NCBI GenBank assembly: GCA_021651055.1
Contig: JAJHOH010000001.1
Coordinates: 1,860,001-1,924,000, forward strand
Direction: 5' to 3'
DNA length: 64,000 nt
Source of the DNA: Candidatus Manganitrophus morganii
GTDB lineage: Bacteria > Nitrospirota > Nitrospiria > SBBL01 > Manganitrophaceae
Shown piece after piece: positions 17,971 through 26,409 of this stretch. Made by a program: the position numbers and the translations under genes. Under the pieces are notes generated by a model. It saw only the letters and a program-made list of their open reading frames with translations. It did no database searches and had not been told where the DNA came from. Every line of letters starts with the position of its first letter. Position 1 is the stretch's first letter.

Positions 17971-19638
17971 ATGAGTATTCTGACCATTGCTCTAATCGTC
18001 ATCGCTTTATTTTCGATCGCTTACCGATTGTACGGCCGCTTCCTCAGACAGGAATTTAAGCTCGACAACCGACAGCCGACCCCCGCCAGTATCGTCAATG
18101 ACGGGGTCGATTACGTTCCAACGCGCCTCCCCATCCTTCTCGCCCAACATTTCTCTTCGATCGCCGCCGCCGGTCCGATCGTCGGACCGATTCTGGCCGG
18201 CCTCTGGTTCGGCTGGCTCCCGGCGCTTCTCTGGATTATCTTCGGCAATATCTTCATCGGGGCGATGCACGACTTCGCCAACCTCACCGCCTCCCTGCGC
18301 CATAAGGCCCGCTCCATCGCAGAGGTCGTCAAAGAAAATATGAGCCAGCGGGCCTATCTTCTCTTCCTCCTCTTCATCTGGCTCTCTTTGGTTTATGTCA
18401 TCGTCGCCTTCACCGATCTGACCGCCTCGACATTTGTCTCCGCCGAGTATGGGGCCGGCGTCGCCAGCTCGTCTTTTTTATATCTTCTCCTTTCGATCTT
18501 CTTGGGGCTGGCCCTCACCCGGTGGCAGTGGCCGCTGGGGCGGGCGACCGCGGTGGCGCTGCCGCTGCTCCTCCTGATCATCTGGGGAGGCCAGGCAATT
18601 CCCCTCTCTCTTCCGGCGTCGATTTTTCCAAACCCCGCCAAGGGGTGGGATATCATTATCCTCGTCTACTGCTTCTTCGCTTCGATCCTTCCCCTCTGGG
18701 TCCTTCTCCAGCCGCGAGGGTATCTCGGCGGCTACTTCCTCTATGCCGCCTTAGCGGTCGGTATGATCGGACTTTTCTTCGGGGGCTACACCGCGGAATA
18801 TCCGGCTTTCATCGGCTTTCATAATGCCAAAGGGGCGCCGCTCTTCCCGATCCTGTTCATTACGGTCGCGTGCGGCGCCTGCTCCGGCTTTCACGGTTTG
18901 GTCTGCAGCGGGACGACATCAAAGCAGCTGGCGAAAGAAGAAGATGCCGGACCGGTGGGGTATGGCGGGATGCTGTTGGAGGGACTGGTCGCCGTGATCG
19001 CACTGGCGACCGTGATGATGTTTCCGGCGGGCGACCCGCAGCTTGCGAAAGGACCGACAGAGATTTACGCGGGGGGCCTGGCTCGATTTGCCGCTCTTCT
19101 CGGGATTCCGATCAAGGTCGCCATGAGCTTCGGTCTGCTCGCCTTCGCGACCTTTGTGTATGACACCTTGGATGTGGCGACGCGGCTGGGACGGTATATC
19201 CTACAGGAATTGACCGGATGGGAAGGTTCGGCCGGCCGGATCGGCGCGACGCTGGCGACCCTCGCCCTTCCCCTTTTCTTTTTGATGACGACGCAGGAAG
19301 CGGCCTATTTAAAGTTCTGGCCGATCTTCGGGGCGAGCAACCAGCTCTTGGCCGCCCTCAGCCTCTTGGGGATTTCGGTCTGGCTGATCAAGAGCGGGAA
19401 AAACCCCCTTTATGCCCTCCTCCCGATGCTTTTTGTTCTCACGATGACCCTCTGGTCTCTCGGGTTATTCGTCGCCCCTTGGCTCCAGGGGTGGACGGCG
19501 GGACAATTTCAGCTCGACGCCATTCCGATCGTGGCGCTGATCTTGATTGCGATCACCCTCCTTCTCCTTATCGAAGCCTATCAAACGGTCGCCCGGCACA
19601 AATCGGCGGGGAAGCCGGTCCCCTCTTCGGCCCGGTAG
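17971..19638 (+). CDS. cstA: CstA-family carbon starvation/pyruvate-type transporter
   Basis: The 555-residue multi-helix inner-membrane protein has the CstA signatures GPIVGPILAGLWFGWLPALL and GNIFIGAMHDF, plus the later SGTTSKQL segment. CstA and BtsT import pyruvate or peptides in enterics. This one is shorter than E. coli CstA (about 700 residues), like the compact forms of other phyla. I start at the ATG at 17971 because an upstream TTG is the promoter -35 and the ATG at 17962 overlaps the -10. No Shine-Dalgarno is visible, as expected for a leaderless mRNA. Confidence 0.9.
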   Translation: MSILTIALIVIALFSIAYRLYGRFLRQEFKLDNRQPTPASIVNDGVDYVPTRLPILLAQHFSSIAAAGPIVGPILAGLWFGWLPALLWIIFGNIFIGAMHDFANLTASLRHKARSIAEVVKENMSQRAYLLFLLFIWLSLVYVIVAFTDLTASTFVSAEYGAGVASSSFLYLLLSIFLGLALTRWQWPLGRATAVALPLLLLIIWGGQAIPLSLPASIFPNPAKGWDIIILVYCFFASILPLWVLLQPRGYLGGYFLYAALAVGMIGLFFGGYTAEYPAFIGFHNAKGAPLFPILFITVACGACSGFHGLVCSGTTSKQLAKEEDAGPVGYGGMLLEGLVAVIALATVMMFPAGDPQLAKGPTEIYAGGLARFAALLGIPIKVAMSFGLLAFATFVYDTLDVATRLGRYILQELTGWEGSAGRIGATLATLALPLFFLMTTQEAAYLKFWPIFGASNQLLAALSLLGISVWLIKSGKNPLYALLPMLFVLTMTLWSLGLFVAPWLQGWTAGQFQLDAIPIVALILIAITLLLLIEAYQTVARHKSAGKPVPSSAR

Positions 19639-19670
19639 CGGCAGGCCGATCCTCTCCCATCCCCGCCCAC

Positions 19671-20435
19671 TTACGAATGCGTGAGCACCTTCAAGTGAAA
19701 CAGACGTTTCGGCGGAGGGGGGATTCCTTGCTCTTTCCGAAAGGACTCGATCGCTCCCCAGAGGCGCCGGATTTGCGTCGTGAGATACCGGTTCGATGAG
19801 ATCCGCTGCATCTCGGTGGTGGTCGGATGATGCCCCATTTCCAGAACCACTTTATGATATCGTTCAATACAAATCGCCTTCTTTTCTTTAAACCAGATCT
19901 CCTCCAGCTCGGGTTCGGTAATCCCATGCACCTTCAGAAGCCGATGAAGGCGGCAGAGCGACATCTGGTTCACCTGCGCGACCCCCTTGAGAGTCAGAAC
20001 CCGGCGGTAATCTTCGAGGATCTTCTCCCGCGGGAGTCCCACCTCCCACGAAGGCTTATACTCGAAGAGCCCGCACTCCGATCCTTTGACCAAGAGCTGC
20101 CGCACCCGCTCGCGGCTGAGGCCGATCTCGTCCGCCACCCGCTGAAGCGTCCCATGTTCCTGGTAGAGATGGTAGACCTCCAGGAGCCGTTCGACCCTCG
20201 ATCGCCTTGGACTCCCCGGCAACGCGCTCCCTCTCCCATCGAGGACCCGGCCGATTTTCCTCTGAATGAATCGTGAAATCGGGGCCCCTGCCAGGATTTT
20301 TCGGAGGGTGGAGGGGGTGACCCCCAGTCTTGATGAGGCATTGAGAAGGTCGATGTGATTGGTGATCATCTTTCTCAATTGAAAGAAAAGCCGAACATTT
20401 GAATGGACCGGGACCGTTGTCATGGTAGACGACAT
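19671..20435 (-). CDS. HTH protein with sigma-region-4-like motif
   Basis: The 254-residue protein is not a named family I can assign. A central HTH (LQRVADEIGLSRERVRQLL) closely resembles sigma-70 region 4. The N-terminal part contains another HTH-like stretch (SSRLGVTPSTLRKILAG). The C-terminal part has a segment (TTTEMQRISSNRYLTTQIRR followed by LWGAIESFR) resembling repeats seen in homing-endonuclease-associated DNA-binding modules. It is likely a DNA-binding regulator. AGGAGGG precedes the ATG, 16 bases downstream of the chlorite-dismutase-family gene, so the two form an operon. Confidence 0.7.
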   Translation of the reverse strand: MSSTMTTVPVHSNVRLFFQLRKMITNHIDLLNASSRLGVTPSTLRKILAGAPISRFIQRKIGRVLDGRGSALPGSPRRSRVERLLEVYHLYQEHGTLQRVADEIGLSRERVRQLLVKGSECGLFEYKPSWEVGLPREKILEDYRRVLTLKGVAQVNQMSLCRLHRLLKVHGITEPELEEIWFKEKKAICIERYHKVVLEMGHHPTTTEMQRISSNRYLTTQIRRLWGAIESFRKEQGIPPPPKRLFHLKVLTHS

Positions 20436-20451
20436 CTTCTTCCCTCCTCAT

Positions 20452-21132
20452 TTAGACCGGATCTGTGGATAACGAAAGTTTGGTCATCCAGACTTCATAT
20501 TCGAAATCGACATAGAGCCATTCCGGACTCTTCTTTACATCCCGCAACTCCGTCAGCATCTTTCTGAACTCGGGAGCATCCGATTCATGAAACTCGAAAT
20601 AGGTGAGAAAATCATAGGGCGCCGACGGATCGACATACCGGGTATGATAGAGCCTTCGAAAAATTCGGTCTGCATACCGCCGCCCGATCCCATGATGTCC
20701 CTCATGCCGATCGGTCCTCTTAAAAAGGATCTGCCGCTCATCCTGGCTCATCGCCCACCAGCCGTCCGACTTGCCAATCGGAATCAAGACGGCCAGGGTC
20801 TCTGCGGAGGCAGCCAACTCGGGTCGTGAGATCGTTTTGAGCTCCGTCTGCTCGTTTCGGCTGGTATAGTGCAGGTGTTGAACGATGCCGCGGAGGGGAA
20901 AGCCCTCCGAAGGCTCTCTATAACCGCCGGAGAACTGAATCGGCGATTCACTCTCAACCCGGGCCATGCCGGTTCCACGCCGCAGAACGGCCGGGGCCTC
21001 TCCCCGAACCGAGTGCACCTCGCGAATCAGATATCGATCGAGCCGGTTTGTTTCGCCGGGCGTGAAGCCGATCGGAACCTCCACCATCGGCATGAAGTGG
21101 ACCCAGGTTGTAGAAACAGCCGTCATCTGCAT
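20452..21132 (-). CDS. chlorite dismutase-family heme protein
   Basis: The 226-residue protein has the Cld-family core: GWWAMSQDER, then RHEGHHGIG, RRLYHTRYV, YDFLTYFEF and PEWLYVDFEYE. Aligning LYH with that of Nitrospira-type Cld puts His146 at the proximal heme ligand and Arg159 (spacing 13) at the distal arginine required for chlorite decomposition; this is a by-eye alignment. The family also includes heme-processing members, so true chlorite dismutase activity is unproven. Start at 21132: GAGGAG lies 6 bases upstream. No signal peptide, so probably cytoplasmic. Confidence 0.75.
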   Translation of the reverse strand: MQMTAVSTTWVHFMPMVEVPIGFTPGETNRLDRYLIREVHSVRGEAPAVLRRGTGMARVESESPIQFSGGYREPSEGFPLRGIVQHLHYTSRNEQTELKTISRPELAASAETLAVLIPIGKSDGWWAMSQDERQILFKRTDRHEGHHGIGRRYADRIFRRLYHTRYVDPSAPYDFLTYFEFHESDAPEFRKMLTELRDVKKSPEWLYVDFEYEVWMTKLSLSTDPV

Positions 21133-21240
21133 TGCTTCTCCTCGCTTCAGAGTCAATGATTAAAGCCGTCTCTGATTACAGAAAAATCACAACGACGTTA
21201 ATCCCTTGTTAAAACAGCTTCCGGAACGGTTCTTCCGACC

Positions 21241-22581
21241 TCAAAAAAGGACATTGACCATGGCAAAGGCAAAGGTCGGATCTTCACCTTCCGCGATCCG
21301 GCCAAGCAGTTCCATCCCTTCATCCGCGAGGAACTTGGAAACGCCGACCAGGATGGAGGTGACCTTGTTCACCTGGGCGAAGAAGGTGAGATCGATCTCC
21401 GTTCCCAACGCGTCCTCGCCTGCAAAATCCTCTTCCAAGGAGAATTGGTGAAGATCGATCGCAAGACCTCCTTTTTCCAAAGGGCTCAGGTGGAGCCGGA
21501 CAAAGGCGTCTTTTAATCCGCGGCCCTGCGTGTCGGCCGGAATGGCGAGGAAATAATCCATGTAGCCGTAGTAGATGTGATTGGTCGCATACAGCGTGTC
21601 AAAGACCCCATAATCGTCGTCGGTCAGACTGTCGTCTCCGGAGAGAACTTCATAACCGGCCATCACCATCGGCTTGAGGGGAAGATCGAATCGGTATCCG
21701 AGCCGGAGGGCATACAGAAAGGCGTCGATCTCCTGTGTCTCGGTCCGGTCCCCCCACTGCTTGTAATATTCCGCCCGCCAGATCGGTCCGGTGAGTGGGG
21801 AGACGAACGCCAGCGGCGGGAGATTCGGTGTCTGCTCGATCTTGATTCCGGCGGTAAAGCGCTTCGAGTCGGGAAGCCCGGCCAGCTTCCGATCGTTGAC
21901 AAAGGTCAATTCGGTCTGGCTCATCGGAATCAAGGCGGTATTGAAGTGAGCCCCCAGCAGATCGGTGTCGAGGTCCCGATCTCCCGCCGGTAAAGGGCCG
22001 GCCTCCGTCTCGCCGGTCAGCCGGAAGGTAAAAAGGGAGAGGGTCCCGGCGGTCGGAATGGCATAGCTTAAAAGGCCTCCGTCAAAGGAGCGGCCCCGCT
22101 GGCTCCAGTCGAAGTTCCCAATCAACCGGTGCCCGCCGACGATATATTCAAATCGGCCGAGTCGGAGATTAAGCGGCATCCCCCCGATCTCCTTAAAGTC
22201 GAGATAACCCTGGTGGAGTGTCATGTTCCCGGTGGCGGTATTGGTGGTCGTGTTCACCGATGAGAGAGACACATCGGTGCCGGCCCCCGTTTCCCCATTC
22301 CCGAAAACGCCGACCTTTTGCGGCTGGATGAAGAAAGAGACCCCATCCGTCAGGGCGACATCGACATTGAGCCGGAAGCGGTAGTTGGTGAAAAAGTCGA
22401 GCTCTTCCCTCGGAGGCGCGGGAAATGATTGATACCGGATGCGTCCTTGGCCGCCGATAGTGATCTGTTTGGCGGCGGTTTTGATTGGAGGCAGTTCCAT
22501 CACCTCTTCGGCATAAACCAGATTTGATAACAAAAAATAAACAGATAAAAAGAGCGCAGCGCCCCTCCGAGTTGACTTCAT
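21241..22581 (-). CDS. outer-membrane porin, alginate-export-like beta-barrel
   Basis: The 446-residue protein starts with a Sec signal peptide (AALFLSVYFLLSNLVYAEE, cleavage after AYA-like site). It continues with alternating beta-strands characteristic of alginate_export/porin barrels (QGRIRYQSF, YRFRLNVDVAL, LRLGRFEYIVGG) and ends in a C-terminal Phe. Start at 22581: GGGGGA lies upstream and the signal peptide begins there. As the last gene after cyanase on the same strand, it plausibly admits cyanate, nitrate or similar anions through the outer membrane; that role is inferred. Confidence 0.82.
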   Translation of the reverse strand: MKSTRRGAALFLSVYFLLSNLVYAEEVMELPPIKTAAKQITIGGQGRIRYQSFPAPPREELDFFTNYRFRLNVDVALTDGVSFFIQPQKVGVFGNGETGAGTDVSLSSVNTTTNTATGNMTLHQGYLDFKEIGGMPLNLRLGRFEYIVGGHRLIGNFDWSQRGRSFDGGLLSYAIPTAGTLSLFTFRLTGETEAGPLPAGDRDLDTDLLGAHFNTALIPMSQTELTFVNDRKLAGLPDSKRFTAGIKIEQTPNLPPLAFVSPLTGPIWRAEYYKQWGDRTETQEIDAFLYALRLGYRFDLPLKPMVMAGYEVLSGDDSLTDDDYGVFDTLYATNHIYYGYMDYFLAIPADTQGRGLKDAFVRLHLSPLEKGGLAIDLHQFSLEEDFAGEDALGTEIDLTFFAQVNKVTSILVGVSKFLADEGMELLGRIAEGEDPTFAFAMVNVLF

Positions 22582-22747
22582 GTATCCCGTTCCCCCCTGT
22601 GTTTGTTCGTTTCTCGTTAACCTTCTCTGCATTATTAGAACCGCGGACGACGATGCTCCGCTTCATGACAGACCACTCCACTGGATCAATCAGACCCCTC
22701 GTCTGAATCCGATTGTGAGTGAAACGGTCCTCGGTGTGGTTTCTTCC

Positions 22748-23188
22748 TTACCACATCTTGTAGGGAAGGAACTTTCCGTTCATCGTCAGCTTGACGCGGT
22801 CCCCCTTCGGGTCCGGCACCTTTTCAACGTGCATGGTAAAATCGATGGCGCTCATGATCCCATCGCCGAACTTTTCATGGATCAGCTCCTTCAGCGTCGG
22901 TCCGTAGACCTGAACGATTTCGTAAAGGCGGTAGATGAGCGGGTCGGTCGGCACCACCGTCTCCGAGCCCTTGTAAGGAAACGCCTGCAGCGCGGCGGAG
23001 ACTTCGGGACCGAGGTTCAGGAATTTGCAGAGCTTGTCGGCATACTCCTTCGGCATGCTGTTCTGCCCCAAACAGGCCGACGTGGTCCAGACGGGAGACA
23101 TGCCGACCTCCGCGGCGATTTGCTCCCAGGTTAGTTTTTTGTCGCTTTTTGCCAAGACGATCGCCTCAGCGGCTTCGACTTTTGTCAT
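22748..23188 (-). CDS. cynS: cyanate hydratase (cyanase)
   Basis: The 146-residue enzyme converts cyanate plus bicarbonate to ammonia and CO2 as a decamer. It has the N-terminal HTH-like domain and the catalytic domain with Arg, Glu and Ser of the active site in YRLYE and MSAIDF, and the family signature YGPTLKELIHEKFGDGIMS. The ATG at 23188 is chosen over one 4 codons upstream because GGAG sits 6 bases before it. Clustering with an ABC transporter of the nitrate/cyanate type supports cyanate use as nitrogen source or detoxification. Confidence 0.96.
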   Translation of the reverse strand: MTKVEAAEAIVLAKSDKKLTWEQIAAEVGMSPVWTTSACLGQNSMPKEYADKLCKFLNLGPEVSAALQAFPYKGSETVVPTDPLIYRLYEIVQVYGPTLKELIHEKFGDGIMSAIDFTMHVEKVPDPKGDRVKLTMNGKFLPYKMW

Positions 23189-23273
23189 TTTTATCTCCAT
23201 TTTATGTGGGGCCTGCGCTGGAAGAAGCCGGTTGATCCCAGATAGTCACACCCGGTGCGCCTTGCCCCGCGCC

Positions 23274-24593
23274 CTATGTTCTCTTAATGCTAAAGCTCTT
23301 GATATACTCTTCCGGTTTGTGGGGATCGAAGACCTTGTTCATGATCGTGTGGTTCTGGTAGGTGCTGCCCGGCGGGGGGTAACCGATCTCTTTCATCTTC
23401 TCGCCGCACTCCGAGGCGAGATAGACCCGCTCCGCCACCGCTTTGTAATCGACGTCTCCTTTGATATACCCCCACCGCTTCATCTGGGTCAGAATCCAGA
23501 CCCCCATCGAATGCCAGGGGAAGGGATTAAAGTCGATCCGGCCGGGAACATGATGCTCCTTGCCGAGGCCGTCCTCATACTTCCCGGTCAACACCTGCTC
23601 CACCACCGGCAGCGGCTGATTGAGATACGCCTTCGGCGCGATGGCGGCGGCGATCTCTTTGCGATTTTCATGCTTCGACGAAAAGTGGGTGGCATCGACG
23701 ATCGCTTTCAGCAGCGCGCCGAAGGTGTTCGGGTTGGCGGTCACAAACTCCCGGCTCGCCGCAAAGGCGCAGCAGGGGTGCCCGTCCCAGATCTCCTTGG
23801 TCAGCAGATGAATAAATCCGACCTTGTCGAAAACAGCCCGCTGGTTGAACGGGTCGGGAGAGAGGTAACCGTCGAGATTTTCGATCCGTAGGTTGGCGAC
23901 CATCTCCGGCGGCGGCAGCACCCGGATCTCCACATCTTTGTCGGGGTCAAGGCCATGCTCCGCGAGATAGTAGCGGAGGAGGAAGTTGTGCATCGAGTAG
24001 TCGAACGGAACGGCGAACTTAAATCCTTTCCACTGCTTTGGGTCTCTTTTATCTTTATGTTTGATGTGAAGGGTAATTGCCTGGCCGTTGATGTTCTCCA
24101 CCGCCGGCATGACGAACGGAACGGCGGGGGAGCCGGCCCCCAAAGTGATCGCCAGCGGCATCGGGGTCAACATATGCTCCGCCTCGTACTCCTTGGCGAT
24201 CGCTTTGTCCCGCATGACGGCCCAGCCGGCGGTTTTGATCAGCGCGACATCGAGGCCGTAACGTTTGTAGAAACCCATCGGCCCGGCCATGATAATCGGG
24301 GTGGCGCAGGTGATCGGCACAAAGCCGATTTTCAGCGCGGTCTTCTCCAAGGGACCGCTCTTCTCCTGGGCGGCCGCCTTCACCGCCGCCAGCGGGAGAA
24401 ATTGCGCGATCAGCGCGGCGATCGTCCCCTGGCCGAGCATGCCGATGAACCGCCGGCGGCTGAGCGGCGTGTGGCGGAGCACCGCCCGGACGACGGCCCC
24501 CTCGACGGCGCGGTCGAGCACCTCCTCAGGTCCGGCCGGAGACGGGTCATGATTGTGAGGGTTTTGCAGATGGAAATGTTTCTCCTTTTTCAT
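23274..24593 (-). CDS. NrtA/CynA-family binding protein (second copy), Tat signal
   Basis: The 439-residue protein has a long N-terminus with a twin-arginine motif (SRRRFIGML), a hydrophobic stretch and then the NrtA/CmpA fold starting at LKIGFVPITCATPIIMAG. Conserved segments include NGQAITLHIKH and PPPEMVANLRIENLDGY. Start at 24593: AAAGGGGGG is 5-6 bases upstream, and the extra 50 codons of the longer frame look noncoding. In classical NrtC such a domain is fused to the ATPase; here it is a separate exported protein directly downstream of the ATPase. It may bind cyanate, bicarbonate or nitrate. Confidence 0.88.
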   Translation of the reverse strand: MKKEKHFHLQNPHNHDPSPAGPEEVLDRAVEGAVVRAVLRHTPLSRRRFIGMLGQGTIAALIAQFLPLAAVKAAAQEKSGPLEKTALKIGFVPITCATPIIMAGPMGFYKRYGLDVALIKTAGWAVMRDKAIAKEYEAEHMLTPMPLAITLGAGSPAVPFVMPAVENINGQAITLHIKHKDKRDPKQWKGFKFAVPFDYSMHNFLLRYYLAEHGLDPDKDVEIRVLPPPEMVANLRIENLDGYLSPDPFNQRAVFDKVGFIHLLTKEIWDGHPCCAFAASREFVTANPNTFGALLKAIVDATHFSSKHENRKEIAAAIAPKAYLNQPLPVVEQVLTGKYEDGLGKEHHVPGRIDFNPFPWHSMGVWILTQMKRWGYIKGDVDYKAVAERVYLASECGEKMKEIGYPPPGSTYQNHTIMNKVFDPHKPEEYIKSFSIKRT

Positions 24594-24630
24594 TACATCC
24601 CCCCTTTCTTTGATTGTTTTTTCGTATCGT

Positions 24631-25536
24631 TTATTTATCCGTCGTTGAAACGAGCGCAGCGCCTTCCGCCGATGCATCGATCTGATGAGAATCGCCTCCG
24701 TCCGATCGTCGCTTGGCGTCCCCTTCGCCGTAGAGAAACTCAAGGATCTCTCCCTTCCAATGCTGATAGCCCGACTGGCGGACCAGCTCCATCCGCGACC
24801 GGGGACGGCGGAAAGGAATCGGCACGATCCGTCCGATCGTCGCGGCGGGCCCCCGGGTCATCATCACGACCCGGTCGGAGAGCAACAGCGCCTCGTCGAC
24901 GTCGTGCGTCACCATCAAGACGGTCGTTCCGAATTTTTCCCAGATCCGGAGCAGCTCGTCTTGAAGATGCCCGCGGGTCAGCGCGTCGAGCGCGCCGAAC
25001 GGCTCGTCAAGGAGGAGCACTTTCGGCCGGATGGCGAGGGCCCGGGCGATCCCGACCCGTTGTCGCATTCCGCCCGAGAGCTCGGCCGGCCGCTTCTGCG
25101 CCGCCTCGGTCAGACCGACCATGTCAAGGAAATGGCCGACCCGGTCCTTCTGCTCTTTACGGCTCATTTGAGGAAAAACCGCTTCGACGGCGAGCGCAAT
25201 GTTCTCGGCGCAAGTCAGCCACGGAAGCAAGGCATGGCTCTGGAAAACCACCCCCCGATCGGGTCCCGGCCCGTCGATCTCCTTCCCCTCCAGGACAATG
25301 ACCCCTTCGCTCGGTGTAATCAGGCCGGCCACCATCGACAAGAGGGTGCTCTTTCCGCAGCCGGAGTGGCCGATCAGGGTGACGAACTCCCCCTTGCGGA
25401 TCTTGAGGTCGATCCCCTGGACCGCGGGATAAACGCCATTGGCCCCCTCGAAGGTCTTGCCGATCCGGCTGATCTCCAGATAATTCGTCTCGATTCGTTT
25501 AATCAAATCCTGACCGGTTGCTTCATCGCACTTCAT
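24631..25536 (-). CDS. nitrate/cyanate/sulfonate-type ABC transporter ATPase
   Basis: The 301-residue NrtD/SsuB-like ATPase has Walker A GHSGCGKST, Q-loop FQSHALLPW, signature LSGGMRQRVGIARAL, Walker B VLLLDEPFGALD and switch His in VTHDVDEA. GGAGG lies 7 bases before the ATG at 25536, inside the 3' end of the permease gene (14-bp overlap). The C-terminus is extended and Asp/His-rich without a binding-protein domain, unlike NrtC. Confidence 0.94.
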   Translation of the reverse strand: MKCDEATGQDLIKRIETNYLEISRIGKTFEGANGVYPAVQGIDLKIRKGEFVTLIGHSGCGKSTLLSMVAGLITPSEGVIVLEGKEIDGPGPDRGVVFQSHALLPWLTCAENIALAVEAVFPQMSRKEQKDRVGHFLDMVGLTEAAQKRPAELSGGMRQRVGIARALAIRPKVLLLDEPFGALDALTRGHLQDELLRIWEKFGTTVLMVTHDVDEALLLSDRVVMMTRGPAATIGRIVPIPFRRPRSRMELVRQSGYQHWKGEILEFLYGEGDAKRRSDGGDSHQIDASAEGAALVSTTDK

Positions 25537-26407
25537 AATCAAACCTCCTTCCAAGCCAGCCCATGGCGTTATCCAAGATCAGGCCGACGATGCCGATGAC
25601 AAAGATCGCCAGGATAATGTGTTCCAGGCTGAGGTTGTTCCATTCATCCCAGACGAAGAAGCCGATCCCGATTCCGCCGGTCAGCATTTCCGCCGCCACA
25701 ATCACAAGCCAGGCGATCCCGACCGAGATCTTAAGGCCGGTGAAGGTATAGGGAAGGGTCGCCGGCAGGAGAATCTTCGTGAACCGCCGCCAGGGGGAGA
25801 GCTTCAGAATGCGCGCCACCGAAATATAATCGGCTGGGATCTTCTGAACTCCGAAAGCGGTGTTCAAGACGATCGGCCAGATGGCGGTGATGAAGATGAC
25901 GAAAAAGGCGGCCGGGTTGGCCGCTTTGAAGGTAGCCAGTCCGATCGGAAGCCAGGCGAGGGGCGAAACCGGTCTCAAAATCTGGATCAGGGGGTTGACC
26001 GCCCGGTGAAACGCCGGCACCGCGCCGACGAGGAACCCGACCGGGATACCGACTGCGGCGGCCAAGCCGAATCCGACCGCCACCCGCCCTAAGCTGTAGA
26101 GCAACTGCCAGCCGAGTCCCATATCGTTGGGGCCGCGATCAAAGAAGGGGTCGCGGATCAGATCCCAGCTGTGCGTGAACGTTTTGATCGGCCCGGGAAG
26201 CATCGGCGCGACCGTTCGGCTGATTGCCTCCCAAATTCCGAACACAATTGCGAAAACAAGCAGCGGCAGGATCAGCCGATCGAGGCGCGGAAAACGGAAC
26301 CGGCGCTTCGGCGCCGTGATCTCCGGACCCGGCGCCGGTTTCTCCTCCGCCCCGCGGATCGCCTCTTCTGTCGCTTGGAACACCACCTCCATCTCCACCT
26401 TCTCCAT
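25523..26407 (-). CDS. nitrate/cyanate/sulfonate-type ABC transporter permease
   Basis: The 294-residue NrtB/SsuC-like inner-membrane protein has a charged N-terminal tail, six predicted helices and the EAA loop (AARILKLSPWRRFTKILLPA) that contacts the ATPase. The ATG at 26407 follows GGAGGAG by 6 bases and is 2 bases after the first binding-protein gene's stop; the TTG at 26413 is less likely. It is in one operon with both binding proteins and cyanase. Confidence 0.93.
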   Translation of the reverse strand: MEKVEMEVVFQATEEAIRGAEEKPAPGPEITAPKRRFRFPRLDRLILPLLVFAIVFGIWEAISRTVAPMLPGPIKTFTHSWDLIRDPFFDRGPNDMGLGWQLLYSLGRVAVGFGLAAAVGIPVGFLVGAVPAFHRAVNPLIQILRPVSPLAWLPIGLATFKAANPAAFFVIFITAIWPIVLNTAFGVQKIPADYISVARILKLSPWRRFTKILLPATLPYTFTGLKISVGIAWLVIVAAEMLTGGIGIGFFVWDEWNNLSLEHIILAIFVIGIVGLILDNAMGWLGRRFDYEVR

Positions 26408-26409
26408 CC

